DNA of 50,076 bases, from contig CACNDI010000017.1 in the NCBI GenBank assembly GCA_902619165.1, positions 1 through 50,076 on the forward strand, read 5' to 3'. The notes below the pieces were generated by a model. It made no database searches, was not told where the DNA came from, and saw only the letters and a list, made by a program, of their open reading frames with translations. Shown in pieces: positions 32,610 to 41,176 of the stretch. The stretch is from an uncultured Alphaproteobacteria bacterium (GTDB lineage Bacteria > Pseudomonadota > Alphaproteobacteria > Rhodobacterales > Rhodobacteraceae). Positions within the stretch are counted from its first letter, which is position 1. The number at the start of each line of letters is the position of its first letter. Both the position numbers and the translations under genes were made by a program.

Positions 32610-33590
32610 TCATTTAATTGAATGCCTCATAATATCCTCATTGACCATTAGTTTGATTAGATCATCAAAAGAAGTCTTGGGAGACCATCCAAGAACTCGT
32701 TTTGCTTTTGAACTATCACCCTTCAAAGTAACTAACTCTGCAGGCCTTAAAAAAAGAGGGTTTACCTTAATATACTTCTCCCAATCTTTAATTTCTGCAT
32801 ACTTAAATGCTACTGATAATAGCTCCTTTATACTCCAATTTTTTCCAGTTGCCACAACATAATCGTCGGGTTTTTTTTCTTGTAACATTAGCCACATTGC
32901 TTCCACATAGTCTCCGGCAAAGCCCCAGTCTCTTCGTACTTCCAGATTTCCTAGCTCAATAAACTTTTTTTTGCCACTTATGATCTGTCCGACTCCATCT
33001 GTAATTTTTCTTGTTACAAACTCTAAACCCCTTATAGGACTTTCATGATTAAATAAAATGCCTGAACAGGCAAATATTCCAAAACTCTCTCTATAGTTTC
33101 TTACGGCGTTATGCGCAAAAAGCTTTGAAAATCCGTATGGAGATCTGGGTATCATTTGTGTGTTTTCATTTTGAGTACCATTTTTTTCAACCGAGTTTCC
33201 AAACATTTCGCTTGTACTTGCCTGATAAAGCTTTGACGTTGGAGTTATATCTTTCATAGACTCAAGAAGATTGAGAACACCTAAAGAGTTAACTTGTGAA
33301 GTATATATTGGTTCTTGCCAACTTAATCCTACAAAGCTCATTGCAGCAAGATTATAAATTTCATTTGGCCTAGATACCCTTATAGCATGATTAATACTAG
33401 CTAAATCAGTCATATCACCAAAAACATATTCAATTTTGTTGGTTATTCCCAAGTAATCTAAATTTGAAAAATTTTGGTTTACTCTTCTACTAATAAATCC
33501 AAATACGCTATAGCCCTTTCCTATCAGCAACTTGGAGAGATACGCTCCGTCTTGGCCTGTGATACCTGTAATTAAAGCTCTTTTTGTCAA
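32610..33590 (-). CDS. gmd: GDP-mannose 4,6-dehydratase
   Basis: An extended short-chain dehydrogenase of 326 residues that makes GDP-4-keto-6-deoxymannose. NADP motif T-G-I-T-G-Q-D-G is at 8-15, followed by N-L-A-A-M-S-F-V. The catalytic T-S-E lies in A-S-T-S-E-M-F-G, and the Tyr-Lys pair is in S-P-Y-G-F-S-K. N-H-E-S-P-I-R-G and the G-N-L-E-V-R-R-D-W-G-F-A-G-D-Y block are diagnostic for Gmd. It is slightly shorter than most (usually 340-370). No GDP-fucose synthase or rhamnose reductase is in the window, so the next step must be encoded elsewhere. Confidence 0.9.
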   Translation of the reverse strand: MTKRALITGITGQDGAYLSKLLIGKGYSVFGFISRRVNQNFSNLDYLGITNKIEYVFGDMTDLASINHAIRVSRPNEIYNLAAMSFVGLSWQEPIYTSQVNSLGVLNLLESMKDITPTSKLYQASTSEMFGNSVEKNGTQNENTQMIPRSPYGFSKLFAHNAVRNYRESFGIFACSGILFNHESPIRGLEFVTRKITDGVGQIISGKKKFIELGNLEVRRDWGFAGDYVEAMWLMLQEKKPDDYVVATGKNWSIKELLSVAFKYAEIKDWEKYIKVNPLFLRPAELVTLKGDSSKAKRVLGWSPKTSFDDLIKLMVNEDIMRHSIK

Positions 33591-33658
33591 AATAATATTT
33601 TTCTAGAGAAATTAAGTTATACTATAGTCAATAATAAAACGTTAATAAACTTTAATTA

Positions 33659-34501
33659 TCAATTTTTTGATAAAAGTCTGATGTGCTCTTTTTTGAGGAT
33701 TTTATTAGTCTTTGAATCATCCATTTTTGACCTCAACCACTTTGGAGCACCTAGGTAACTATCCTCATATAGCTGATCTACATCAAATTTGTTAAATTGC
33801 TTTGCTAAATCCTTTCTAACTAAATAGAGATCGTGTAAAAAACATACAGGAACATACTCAAGCGCTTCTACAGTGTTAATAATCTCTTTTAGTGGATGAT
33901 GAAAAGTATTTCTAACGTATTCAGCAGTTCTTCCAATAACTTTTGGATTAAAGTGCAAACCGCCTTCTAACAAAACTACTTTTGGTTTAAAATTTATTTC
34001 TTCAAAAACCTCTAGGTCACAACCATCAATATCAATAGAAAGAAAGTCAATATGCGCTGGATTGATATTATTTTTCTCTAAAACCATGAAAAGTGGATCG
34101 CCTATTATTCCTCTTTTTGGAGCTCCAACGAGAGCAGAAATACAATGAATGTTACTAAAGCTTTGGTATTCCAAAGATAAATCTTTAAACTTCTTTTCGT
34201 TTCCTTCAATAAAAACCCCTGCCCAACCCTCTTCAACTAATTTTCTACAATTTGAAAGATAAATGCCATCCCAGGCACCGAATTCACAAAAAAAACCATT
34301 TTTAATATCAAGCTTTTTAAAAATTTCCTGCAGTATACCATCTTGGCCAATTTGGCTATGTACATTTCCATAAAAATTTAATAAAGAACCTTTTGAAATT
34401 TGCGCTAACAATTCAGGAGATCTAGTTTCTTCTGTTGCCTTTTTTTTTAAATAGACCTTACCAATTTTTTTAATAAATTTATTTAGAATTTGTTGTAACA
34501 T
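33659..34501 (-). CDS. FkbM-like SAM-dependent methyltransferase
   Basis: A 280-residue protein. S-Q-I-G-Q-D-G-I-L lies at about 50, the SAM-binding motif is F-F-C-E-F-G-A-W-D-G-I-Y-L-S-N, then V-F-I-E-G-N-E and the acidic pair I-D-F-L-S-I-D-I-D-G-C-D-L-E-V-F. The S-I-D-(V/I)-(D/E)-G block and the C-terminal layout are typical of FkbM-type enzymes that O-methylate sugars or secondary metabolites. It is upstream of gmd on the same strand, with a 68-base gap, and divergent from a glycosyltransferase. The likely target is a surface glycan. Confidence 0.78.
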   Translation of the reverse strand: MLQQILNKFIKKIGKVYLKKKATEETRSPELLAQISKGSLLNFYGNVHSQIGQDGILQEIFKKLDIKNGFFCEFGAWDGIYLSNCRKLVEEGWAGVFIEGNEKKFKDLSLEYQSFSNIHCISALVGAPKRGIIGDPLFMVLEKNNINPAHIDFLSIDIDGCDLEVFEEINFKPKVVLLEGGLHFNPKVIGRTAEYVRNTFHHPLKEIINTVEALEYVPVCFLHDLYLVRKDLAKQFNKFDVDQLYEDSYLGAPKWLRSKMDDSKTNKILKKEHIRLLSKN

Positions 34502-34607
34502 TGAACCAGAAATTGTTTGTTAAAATGGAGCCCCTTAATTAAAACGTGCAAGAAGAGAATTTTTATGATCTTAAGACAACGCTTCACTAACATAGAATTT
34601 TAACCTC

Positions 34608-35411
34608 ATGAAAACAATAATTTCTTTAACGTCTATACCCTCTCGATTTAAATACATTAATATGACGCTAGACTCATTGTTAGCTCAAGACACAAAAGTT
34701 GATAAGATCATTTTATATGTACCCCGATATTACCAAAGATTTAATAAGAAACTTGATAAACTACCTTCTGTTCCCGAAGGTATAATAGCAAAGTTTTCTG
34801 ATGCTGATTATGGACCAGCAACCAAAATTCTCCCCGCTGTAAAGGATTTTTTAGATGAAGATGTAAGAATTATTTTTTGTGATGATGATAGGATATATCC
34901 AAAGAACTTAGTCTCTACCCTGATCTCAGCCTCGAAGAAACGTCCAAACAATGTTATTGCGCTTGAAGGAAGGGATATAAAAGATTTAAGCAAATATAAT
35001 TGGCAAGGCAAAGAGAATCCAAGAGCATCAGTTGTTCAAAAAAATTATATGTATCGAATCAAACGAGCTTTATCATTGGGAATTTGGAAACCAAGAAAAA
35101 ATATGGGCTCTGGCTATGCAGATACGTTTGCAGGCTTTGGTGGGGTATTAGTTTATCCAAAATTTTTCAATGATAATTTTTTCCATATCCCAAAAGAATG
35201 TTGGATGAATGATGACATTTGGATATCTGGTCAATTTGAGATAAATGAAGTTAAGATTTGGGTAACAAAGGTAAAAGAAATAAGCGGAGCTTCACGAAAT
35301 CAGGGAAGAAATGCTCTAGGAAATGAAACACACCATGATAGAGCAAGAGCAAATGTGAACAATGTGGCGATAAAATACTTACGAGAAACAAATGGGATTT
35401 GGAAAAACTAA
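34608..35411 (+). CDS. Glycosyltransferase (GT-A fold, unclassified)
   Basis: A 267-residue soluble protein beginning I-S-L-T-S-I-P-S-R-F, a start seen in small bacterial sugar transferases. It has L-D-S-L-L-A-Q-D-T, a metal-binding cluster I-I-F-C-D-D-D-R-I-Y-P near residues 87-97, and later F-A-G-F-G-G-V-L-V-Y and W-M-N-D-D-I-W-I-S-G. The F-G-G and N-D-D-(I/V)-W blocks fit a GT2-like catalytic core. It lacks membrane helices. It probably adds a sugar in the same surface-glycan pathway as its neighbours. Donor and acceptor unknown. Confidence 0.75.
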   Translation: MKTIISLTSIPSRFKYINMTLDSLLAQDTKVDKIILYVPRYYQRFNKKLDKLPSVPEGIIAKFSDADYGPATKILPAVKDFLDEDVRIIFCDDDRIYPKNLVSTLISASKKRPNNVIALEGRDIKDLSKYNWQGKENPRASVVQKNYMYRIKRALSLGIWKPRKNMGSGYADTFAGFGGVLVYPKFFNDNFFHIPKECWMNDDIWISGQFEINEVKIWVTKVKEISGASRNQGRNALGNETHHDRARANVNNVAIKYLRETNGIWKN

Positions 35412-35436
35412 GGTTTATAAATTTATTTTTTAATAT

Positions 35437-36720
35437 TTAAACTACAACTTTATGAAGAGTTATCTTCTTATCTCTACCTCTCACTTGAAAGTTTTTCACC
35501 TCTTCTGATGGAAGATTTTCAGACAGTCTCAGCTTAACTTCATCTGAAACTAAAACATCAGATTTTACCTCTTTGCACGCCTCACAAATACGACTTGCAA
35601 CATTTACAGTATCGCCAATAACTGTAAACTCAACTCTATCTTCACTCCCAACGTTTCCAACAAAGCATGAGCCATAGTGTACCCCTACTCTATGTTTTAT
35701 AACTGGCAAATCACTATTCGTCCTTTCTTTCTCCCATTCTCGCATTGAAATCTGCATCTGCCTTATACAATTCAATGCATTTTGTGCATCATTACCCCGA
35801 GAAACAGGCGTTCCAAAGGTAGCCATCACACTGTCACCAATAAACTTGTCTACCGAACCTCCGTTTTGAAAAACCGCAGCTACCATTTTGGTTTGATACT
35901 CTGATAGTAGCTCAAGAACCTCCTTAGGCTCTAATCCTTCAGAAAGCTTTGTAAAATCAGATATATCAGTAAACATTACTGCAATGTTTTGTTCTTTTTC
36001 TGAACTTTGACTTAAGTCAAATTTGTTTTTTTCTATTTCATCTCTTACCTCTGGAGAAAAGTACCGTCCCAATAGATTATTAGATCTTTCTTGTGTAGTG
36101 GCTTCTTTTAAATTGCTGTCGATAACCCAAGCCAAGGTAATGACACCCACCGCAACAACAATTAAGTAGGTAATATTCAAACCTAGAATTCCTCCATTAA
36201 TAGCATTAATATTTGTCGCTATAATATTGTTATTAAATGAAATAAACGTATTAGGTATGGAAATTGCTGAAAAAACTTGGAAACCAGCCAAGATACAATT
36301 ATAAATTACAAAAAAAATAGATAAATAGAACCTTGCAAAAAGAATAGAAACTACCATAGGGCCAGCTGCAGCTACGAAGGCATAGTCCATCATTCGACCA
36401 CTAAATAGTTCAAACCCATTTATCATTGAGTACTCATAGTTAAAAAGCGCACTAAACGCTAATGGAAATGCGACTTGCATCGCAATAGCGAAATACAAGC
36501 ACAAATCATAGTTTTTTTCTGATACTGAAGTTCCAATAGCACCAAATGTTATTACACCTGTTACCATCAAGGTGGTAAATAACTGTTTAACTATTTCAGT
36601 TTCAATCCCCGGTATGAAAATAATGTTAGCTAACCCTATTAAATAGAGCCCAAACAAAATTATAGATGCTAGCTTAAGACCCTTTACATACCTTTTTTTT
36701 ATTAATATTTCGTTGTCCAT
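35437..36720 (-). CDS. Membrane-bound class III adenylate/guanylate cyclase
   Basis: A 427-residue protein. About six membrane helices fill residues 15-215, followed by a short linker (N-N-L-L-G-R-Y-F-S-P-E-V) and a class III cyclase domain (about 240-427). Metal-site residues are in V-M-F-T-D-I-S-D-F and F-I-G-D-S-V-M-A-T-F-G. The Lys before F-I-G-D and the Thr in F-T-V-I-G-D-T-V-N select ATP, and N-V-A-S-R gives the transition-state pair. It therefore appears catalytically complete and likely makes cAMP in response to a membrane signal. No named sensor family is evident for the helices. Confidence 0.87.
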   Translation of the reverse strand: MDNEILIKKRYVKGLKLASIILFGLYLIGLANIIFIPGIETEIVKQLFTTLMVTGVITFGAIGTSVSEKNYDLCLYFAIAMQVAFPLAFSALFNYEYSMINGFELFSGRMMDYAFVAAAGPMVVSILFARFYLSIFFVIYNCILAGFQVFSAISIPNTFISFNNNIIATNINAINGGILGLNITYLIVVAVGVITLAWVIDSNLKEATTQERSNNLLGRYFSPEVRDEIEKNKFDLSQSSEKEQNIAVMFTDISDFTKLSEGLEPKEVLELLSEYQTKMVAAVFQNGGSVDKFIGDSVMATFGTPVSRGNDAQNALNCIRQMQISMREWEKERTNSDLPVIKHRVGVHYGSCFVGNVGSEDRVEFTVIGDTVNVASRICEACKEVKSDVLVSDEVKLRLSENLPSEEVKNFQVRGRDKKITLHKVVV

Positions 36721-36811
36721 AACTTATTTTATTAACGTATATATTTTGAACTATTATCACACTAATCAATTTGGCAGACAGAATCCAATTATAATATTCC
36801 GATAATTAATT

Positions 36812-38713
36812 TTAAGATTGTATTCCTGCCTTCTCAAGAGTACCAGCTAACTTTTTCATAAAAGATCTATCCATAATTATGAAGGTTTTCATGGCTCTTC
36901 TTAACTTTTTAAAATTAATGCTACCATCAATTTCTAATATCCTTTCGGCTACTTTCTTGGCATCATTTGACCTGCCTTTTTCCATATCTATATAGACTCT
37001 GATTCCGAGAGCCCCCATTTGTGACCCTCCAAAGTATTGTTCGTTTTCTGATAATTCAGACGCCAACTTATAGGCTTTCTTATACTCTTTCAAATATGTA
37101 AGTGCTAAAGCATAGTTTAACTTTACATTTCCTGGTGGATGAGGAGCGACTTTTAAAGCTTTTTCATAATTTTCAACTGCCTGATCATACAGGCCTACGA
37201 TAAAAAGAGAATTTGCAGCGGATAAGATACTTATGATGCCGGTTGGATTTAGATCTGATGAATTAATCGCATATTTTCTAGCGGTTTCAATCAATTCTTC
37301 TTCTGAATATTCAGGGAATTCCTTAGGATTTTTAGCCATTAAAGTTGCTAGAAGGCTATTGGCATCTGATAAATCTGGGCCATATTTAACTGCTCGCTTG
37401 GCAGTTTCTATCATATCTCTTCCAATATTCCAATCACTTAGCCCTACATTTGCCTCAGCTGTGAAATACCAGGCATACATAGAAAGAACTACAGGGTTAT
37501 TTGGTTCTGTCTCAAAAATAGTCTCAAATAATTGCCCAGCCTCCTTGACACCCTCTAATGACATAGAAAGGAAAAGAGCGTTAGCTTTTAGAAACCTTTG
37601 CCAGTTTTCAGGTTCCTTAAAATATCTTCTATCATCATCAAAGGACTCTCCTAAAGTTAGTTTAATTTGAAGTTTTTCTAGTACTTTTTCTGAAATTGTA
37701 TCTTGAATTTCAAATATATCATTCAATTTAAAGTCAAACTTGTCTGTCCAGACTATCTTATTCTTTACAACATCAGAAAGCTCTACCGCTGTTCTAATTT
37801 TTTCTCCCGAAACTTGGTTGTAACCTCTTAAGATATAGTTCACATAATATTCATTCTTTATTTCTTGATCAGACATACCTTTTTTCTTTATGAAATTACT
37901 AGTGCTGCTTGATTGCACTAAAAGTCTTGGATGACTGGCTAACGAAGAGATAATTATATCAGTCATACCACTGCTAAGCTGGTCGTCTGATTTATTTCCT
38001 GATCTATTTTCAAATGGCATTACTAAAACCATTGGCCTATCGGACTCGGCAATAACTTGTTCAGCATTCTTTATTTCCATACCGTCATTTAAATAAAGGG
38101 AAGATACACCTATAACTAATACTAGTATGCCTACCGCTAAAATTGTTATGAGAACTTTTGACTGCTTAGGCTTCAAAGATCTTTTTTGGGAAGGATATAA
38201 CACAATATCAAAAGCATGGAATTCGTTTTGTTTTACTTTTTGAATGCCAAGATCATTGAATTGATGTTTTGTTTTACCTTTTACATAATCAAAAACACTC
38301 TTAGATACTGAGACTCCACCCTCTAGTGCTAATGCTTCTAGTCGGGCTGCTATATTAACCCCTTCACCTAATAAATTTCCCTTTTCCTTAATTACGTCTC
38401 CCGTATTGATACCAATACGAAATTCCAACGTAACCTTTGTAGATGATGATTCATTACTAGTTTTTATCTTTTTTTGAAACTCGACAGCACACTCGACCGC
38501 ATCCACAGCGCTAACAAATTCTGCCATAAAAGAGTCGCCCCCCGAATTAAATAAGTTACCATTATATTTTTTAAACAACCCTTTAAGTATCTTTTCATAA
38601 AACCTAAGACTTTTTACAGTCTCACTTTCATCAATTTCCATGTGCTTACTGTAATTCACTACGTCAGCAGCAAAAATTACGGCAATCTTTCGGTCAATTT
38701 CTTTAGTGGGCAT
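36812..38713 (-). CDS. Class III cyclase fused to TolB-like and TPR domains
   Basis: A 633-residue protein in four parts. A cytoplasmic class III cyclase domain covers residues 8-190 (I-F-A-A-D-V-V-N-Y-S; G-G-D-S-F-M-A-E-F; G-I-N-T-G-D-V; N-I-A-A-R-L-E). One membrane helix lies near 193-212. A periplasmic TolB-N/FlgO-like domain spans about 230-345 (V-L-V-M-P-F-E-N-R-S-G, then G-M-T-D-I-I-I-S-S-L-A). A TPR-rich C-terminal half follows. This fusion is common in alphaproteobacteria. The second metal Asp is kept (G-G-D-S). The next cyclase gene starts 91 bases downstream. Confidence 0.87.
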   Translation of the reverse strand: MPTKEIDRKIAVIFAADVVNYSKHMEIDESETVKSLRFYEKILKGLFKKYNGNLFNSGGDSFMAEFVSAVDAVECAVEFQKKIKTSNESSSTKVTLEFRIGINTGDVIKEKGNLLGEGVNIAARLEALALEGGVSVSKSVFDYVKGKTKHQFNDLGIQKVKQNEFHAFDIVLYPSQKRSLKPKQSKVLITILAVGILVLVIGVSSLYLNDGMEIKNAEQVIAESDRPMVLVMPFENRSGNKSDDQLSSGMTDIIISSLASHPRLLVQSSSTSNFIKKKGMSDQEIKNEYYVNYILRGYNQVSGEKIRTAVELSDVVKNKIVWTDKFDFKLNDIFEIQDTISEKVLEKLQIKLTLGESFDDDRRYFKEPENWQRFLKANALFLSMSLEGVKEAGQLFETIFETEPNNPVVLSMYAWYFTAEANVGLSDWNIGRDMIETAKRAVKYGPDLSDANSLLATLMAKNPKEFPEYSEEELIETARKYAINSSDLNPTGIISILSAANSLFIVGLYDQAVENYEKALKVAPHPPGNVKLNYALALTYLKEYKKAYKLASELSENEQYFGGSQMGALGIRVYIDMEKGRSNDAKKVAERILEIDGSINFKKLRRAMKTFIIMDRSFMKKLAGTLEKAGIQS

Positions 38714-38811
38714 TTATTAATACTCAATTTGATAAACGAAGTAGATATCAAGATTATTTTTACTGATAATTAACAAGTTTCAAATAGAAACTTACCACTA
38801 TTTTTTTATTT

Positions 38812-40488
38812 ATGTTAAAATTAAATATGATTACTGAAAGTCTACCGTCATTAAATGATAAAACACTTGGATGGTTAACTTTTTTACACCGGAAAGTTTC
38901 AATTAATGATGACTGGTCTGAAGACGGCGAACCCTTAGATTGGTGGGATAAAACATCTAACCCTCCTGTATTGAATTTTGCTAGATTTGACCTTTCTGAG
39001 TCTAGCTATGCACTCGGGTTAATGGCTGATGTTACACCAGCATGGCAAGAAGCGTATTCTTTCATTTTAAAAGGTTTAAGCGAACGACATCTTACCTTTT
39101 GGGCTGCTTACGATTGGTTAACCCAAATTGGCCCTGATCCTAATCGAGACAAATATCCCCAAGAATGGATTGATCTTTGGATACCAGATCACTTGGTAGG
39201 AAAATATGATACTCCAGGCTGGGTTGCAAACGGCATTGAGCCCTGGGGTCTACAGAAAGATCCAATTGGCGCAGATGGAAATTTATTTTTTAAAGGTTGG
39301 CTAAATTTGATTCAAAGTTTACATGTCTACACAACCGGCGAAGACACATGGGGATCTAGTTTTCAAGTAGCTGGGGTCGATAGATCTAAGTTTGATTGGA
39401 CACAACATAGATTAGTTGAACATTTATCTTCACAATGGACAAAAAACAGAATGGGCCCGCATTGCGAAAATACAAAAATATGGCCATATTGCTTATCAGC
39501 GGCAGGATTAGGTCTTCAACTTTATGATGCAATTTTTCAAAAAAATACACACTCTGTTTATCCAGAATGGGTAGAACATACAAAAGATAAGTATTACGGC
39601 TTCGATAGTTCAGGAGCACTAGAATGGACACCAATCTATTATGACCCATTAATAGATCATATTCATGCAGCTGGGCCATCTAATGGATTGACAATAGCCT
39701 TTTATATGATGCCTCAAGATCCAGTTTTTGCCGAGTTTTTATATCGAACAGCGGTTAAAAAACTTGGTTGGGACAATATCAACAAAGAAATAAAAATGAA
39801 GCCTGAACCACGCTTTATGGCTCTTGGGTTAGCCTGTGCAAAGGAATTTGGGGATACAACAGTAGAAATGCGTTTAAGAGCATTTGCTGAAGAACACTTT
39901 GAGCCGCGATGGTTTGGAGAGAATAATATAAACTTTGGTTATTGGTTTAATTTGAATGAAAAATGGCCAAGAGGACAATGGGCTGCACTGGCTATGATGG
40001 CTGAAGTTGGGAAATCAGGTGCATGGTCAAACCTATTTAGAAACCCCAATCTAGAAAAATTCAATGCTCCATCACTTGAAGGCGTCGATTTTCCAAATAT
40101 TTTGGTCGAGCAAGCATTCAACGATCCTAACAGCCAAACATTGTTTTTAAAACTTAAAGGAGCAAATAAAAGTAAGGAGAATAGTCCTTCTAAGATATTT
40201 ATAAAAAAGATACCTGACTTATCAGCCGTTAAGGTCAAAAGGGACGGATATCTTTACGATATGTGGAGAGCAACTGGAAAAGGCTCAATTGAAATTGATA
40301 TTTCTTATTCTGATATGAAACTTGAAATCTATACTGGATGGTCAGGTGCGAAGAAAAGAGGTGAATTCAACAAGGTTATCAAAAAAGATAATTTAACGAG
40401 CATTGGAACCGGAATAATGCAAAGACCACAATCTCTCAAAATAATAAATACGTCATCATGTCCGTGTTGTTCATCTATTGGCAATTAG
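38812..40488 (+). CDS. Linalool dehydratase/isomerase (Ldi)-like (alpha,alpha)6-barrel protein
   Basis: A 558-residue soluble protein. From memory of the Castellaniella LinD sequence, three stretches align. K-G-W-L-N-L-I-Q-S-L at 161-170 matches K-G-H-L-N-L-M-Y-G-L. C-E-N-T-K-I-W-P-Y-C at 218-227 matches C-E-P-D-N-Y-F-V-Q-C, whose two Cys are nine apart and catalytic (171 and 180 in LinD). A late P-x-F-A-E-F-L-Y matches P-x-F-S-E-R-Y-Y. His129 of LinD is Trp163 here. The protein is about 160 residues longer, with an extra C-terminal domain. Family likely, but substrate may well not be linalool. No export signal is seen, unlike LinD. Confidence 0.62.
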   Translation: MLKLNMITESLPSLNDKTLGWLTFLHRKVSINDDWSEDGEPLDWWDKTSNPPVLNFARFDLSESSYALGLMADVTPAWQEAYSFILKGLSERHLTFWAAYDWLTQIGPDPNRDKYPQEWIDLWIPDHLVGKYDTPGWVANGIEPWGLQKDPIGADGNLFFKGWLNLIQSLHVYTTGEDTWGSSFQVAGVDRSKFDWTQHRLVEHLSSQWTKNRMGPHCENTKIWPYCLSAAGLGLQLYDAIFQKNTHSVYPEWVEHTKDKYYGFDSSGALEWTPIYYDPLIDHIHAAGPSNGLTIAFYMMPQDPVFAEFLYRTAVKKLGWDNINKEIKMKPEPRFMALGLACAKEFGDTTVEMRLRAFAEEHFEPRWFGENNINFGYWFNLNEKWPRGQWAALAMMAEVGKSGAWSNLFRNPNLEKFNAPSLEGVDFPNILVEQAFNDPNSQTLFLKLKGANKSKENSPSKIFIKKIPDLSAVKVKRDGYLYDMWRATGKGSIEIDISYSDMKLEIYTGWSGAKKRGEFNKVIKKDNLTSIGTGIMQRPQSLKIINTSSCPCCSSIGN

Positions 40489-40507
40489 CGTTTTAAATAA
40501 AGAGAGA

Positions 40508-41176
40508 TTATTTTTTTAAACTCAGCTTGTAAATTTTTTCTTTCGCTAAAGGAAAAATTTCGTATTGGGCATCAAATAACTCTTGTATTTGTACGCTCTT
40601 TATAGAAAGGCCTCCCGTATAATAACCATATGATGGCATCAATATTCTTTCTTTATTTAATACAAAGCATGCAACCCAAATTCCTCTAGCATTAATTATA
40701 AGCTTAACTTTTGGATGATAGTGACCAAAAACAGAAAACCTCTGATCAATTGATGGGTAATGACTGAAACAAATTCCATCAATAACAACCTTGTCAGTTA
40801 AGGTTAATCCAATATCTTTCAGAAAACTTATATTATCATGGTTGCCAACAGTTAAAGTACAATCGATATTTTTAAGGATTTTAAAAAAAAGTTCTTTTGA
40901 TTTTGCAGTCATCCTTTGAAAGGCAAATTTGTCATGGATCAAATCCCCTAGAAAAATTATCTTTTCGACAGGAAGATTGTTTATAAAATTTGAAAGTTGT
41001 CTAAGCGTCTCAATAGTATCAAAAGGTGGAATATACTGATTTGACTCAGTGAAAAACGAACCTTTTTCAAAGTGTAGATCAGAAATAATCAAAGTCTTTT
41101 TACTTGGCCAATAAAGTTCGCCATTTGCAAAGAAGGAGAACTTTTTATTAGCAAAAATAACGTCCTTACGATGCAT
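40508..41176 (-). CDS. pdeM: Ligase-associated metallophosphoesterase PdeM
   Basis: A calcineurin-like phosphoesterase of 222 residues found in the ligase/exonuclease/helicase cluster. Metal motifs in order: I-I-S-D-L-H-F-E-K-G-S, F-L-G-D-L-I-H-D, V-G-N-H-D-N and F-G-H-Y-H-P-K. I choose ATG 41176 (MHRKDV, with GAAG upstream), which overlaps the helicase stop by 11 bases. A TTG at 41188 is possible. It likely acts on DNA ends during repair. Its coupling to the helicase gene supports that. Confidence 0.87.
   Translation of the reverse strand: MHRKDVIFANKKFSFFANGELYWPSKKTLIISDLHFEKGSFFTESNQYIPPFDTIETLRQLSNFINNLPVEKIIFLGDLIHDKFAFQRMTAKSKELFFKILKNIDCTLTVGNHDNISFLKDIGLTLTDKVVIDGICFSHYPSIDQRFSVFGHYHPKVKLIINARGIWVACFVLNKERILMPSYGYYTGGLSIKSVQIQELFDAQYEIFPLAKEKIYKLSLKK

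Noticed and set aside
37233-37670. 145-codon plus-strand frame
   Set aside because: Antisense shadow of the TPR region of the cyclase-TolB fusion gene.
38812-40488. Considered a glucoamylase or terpene-cyclase-type (alpha,alpha)6 barrel
   Set aside because: No GH15 acid/base motif and no DDxxD or QW motif; the nine-spaced Cys pair fits Ldi better.
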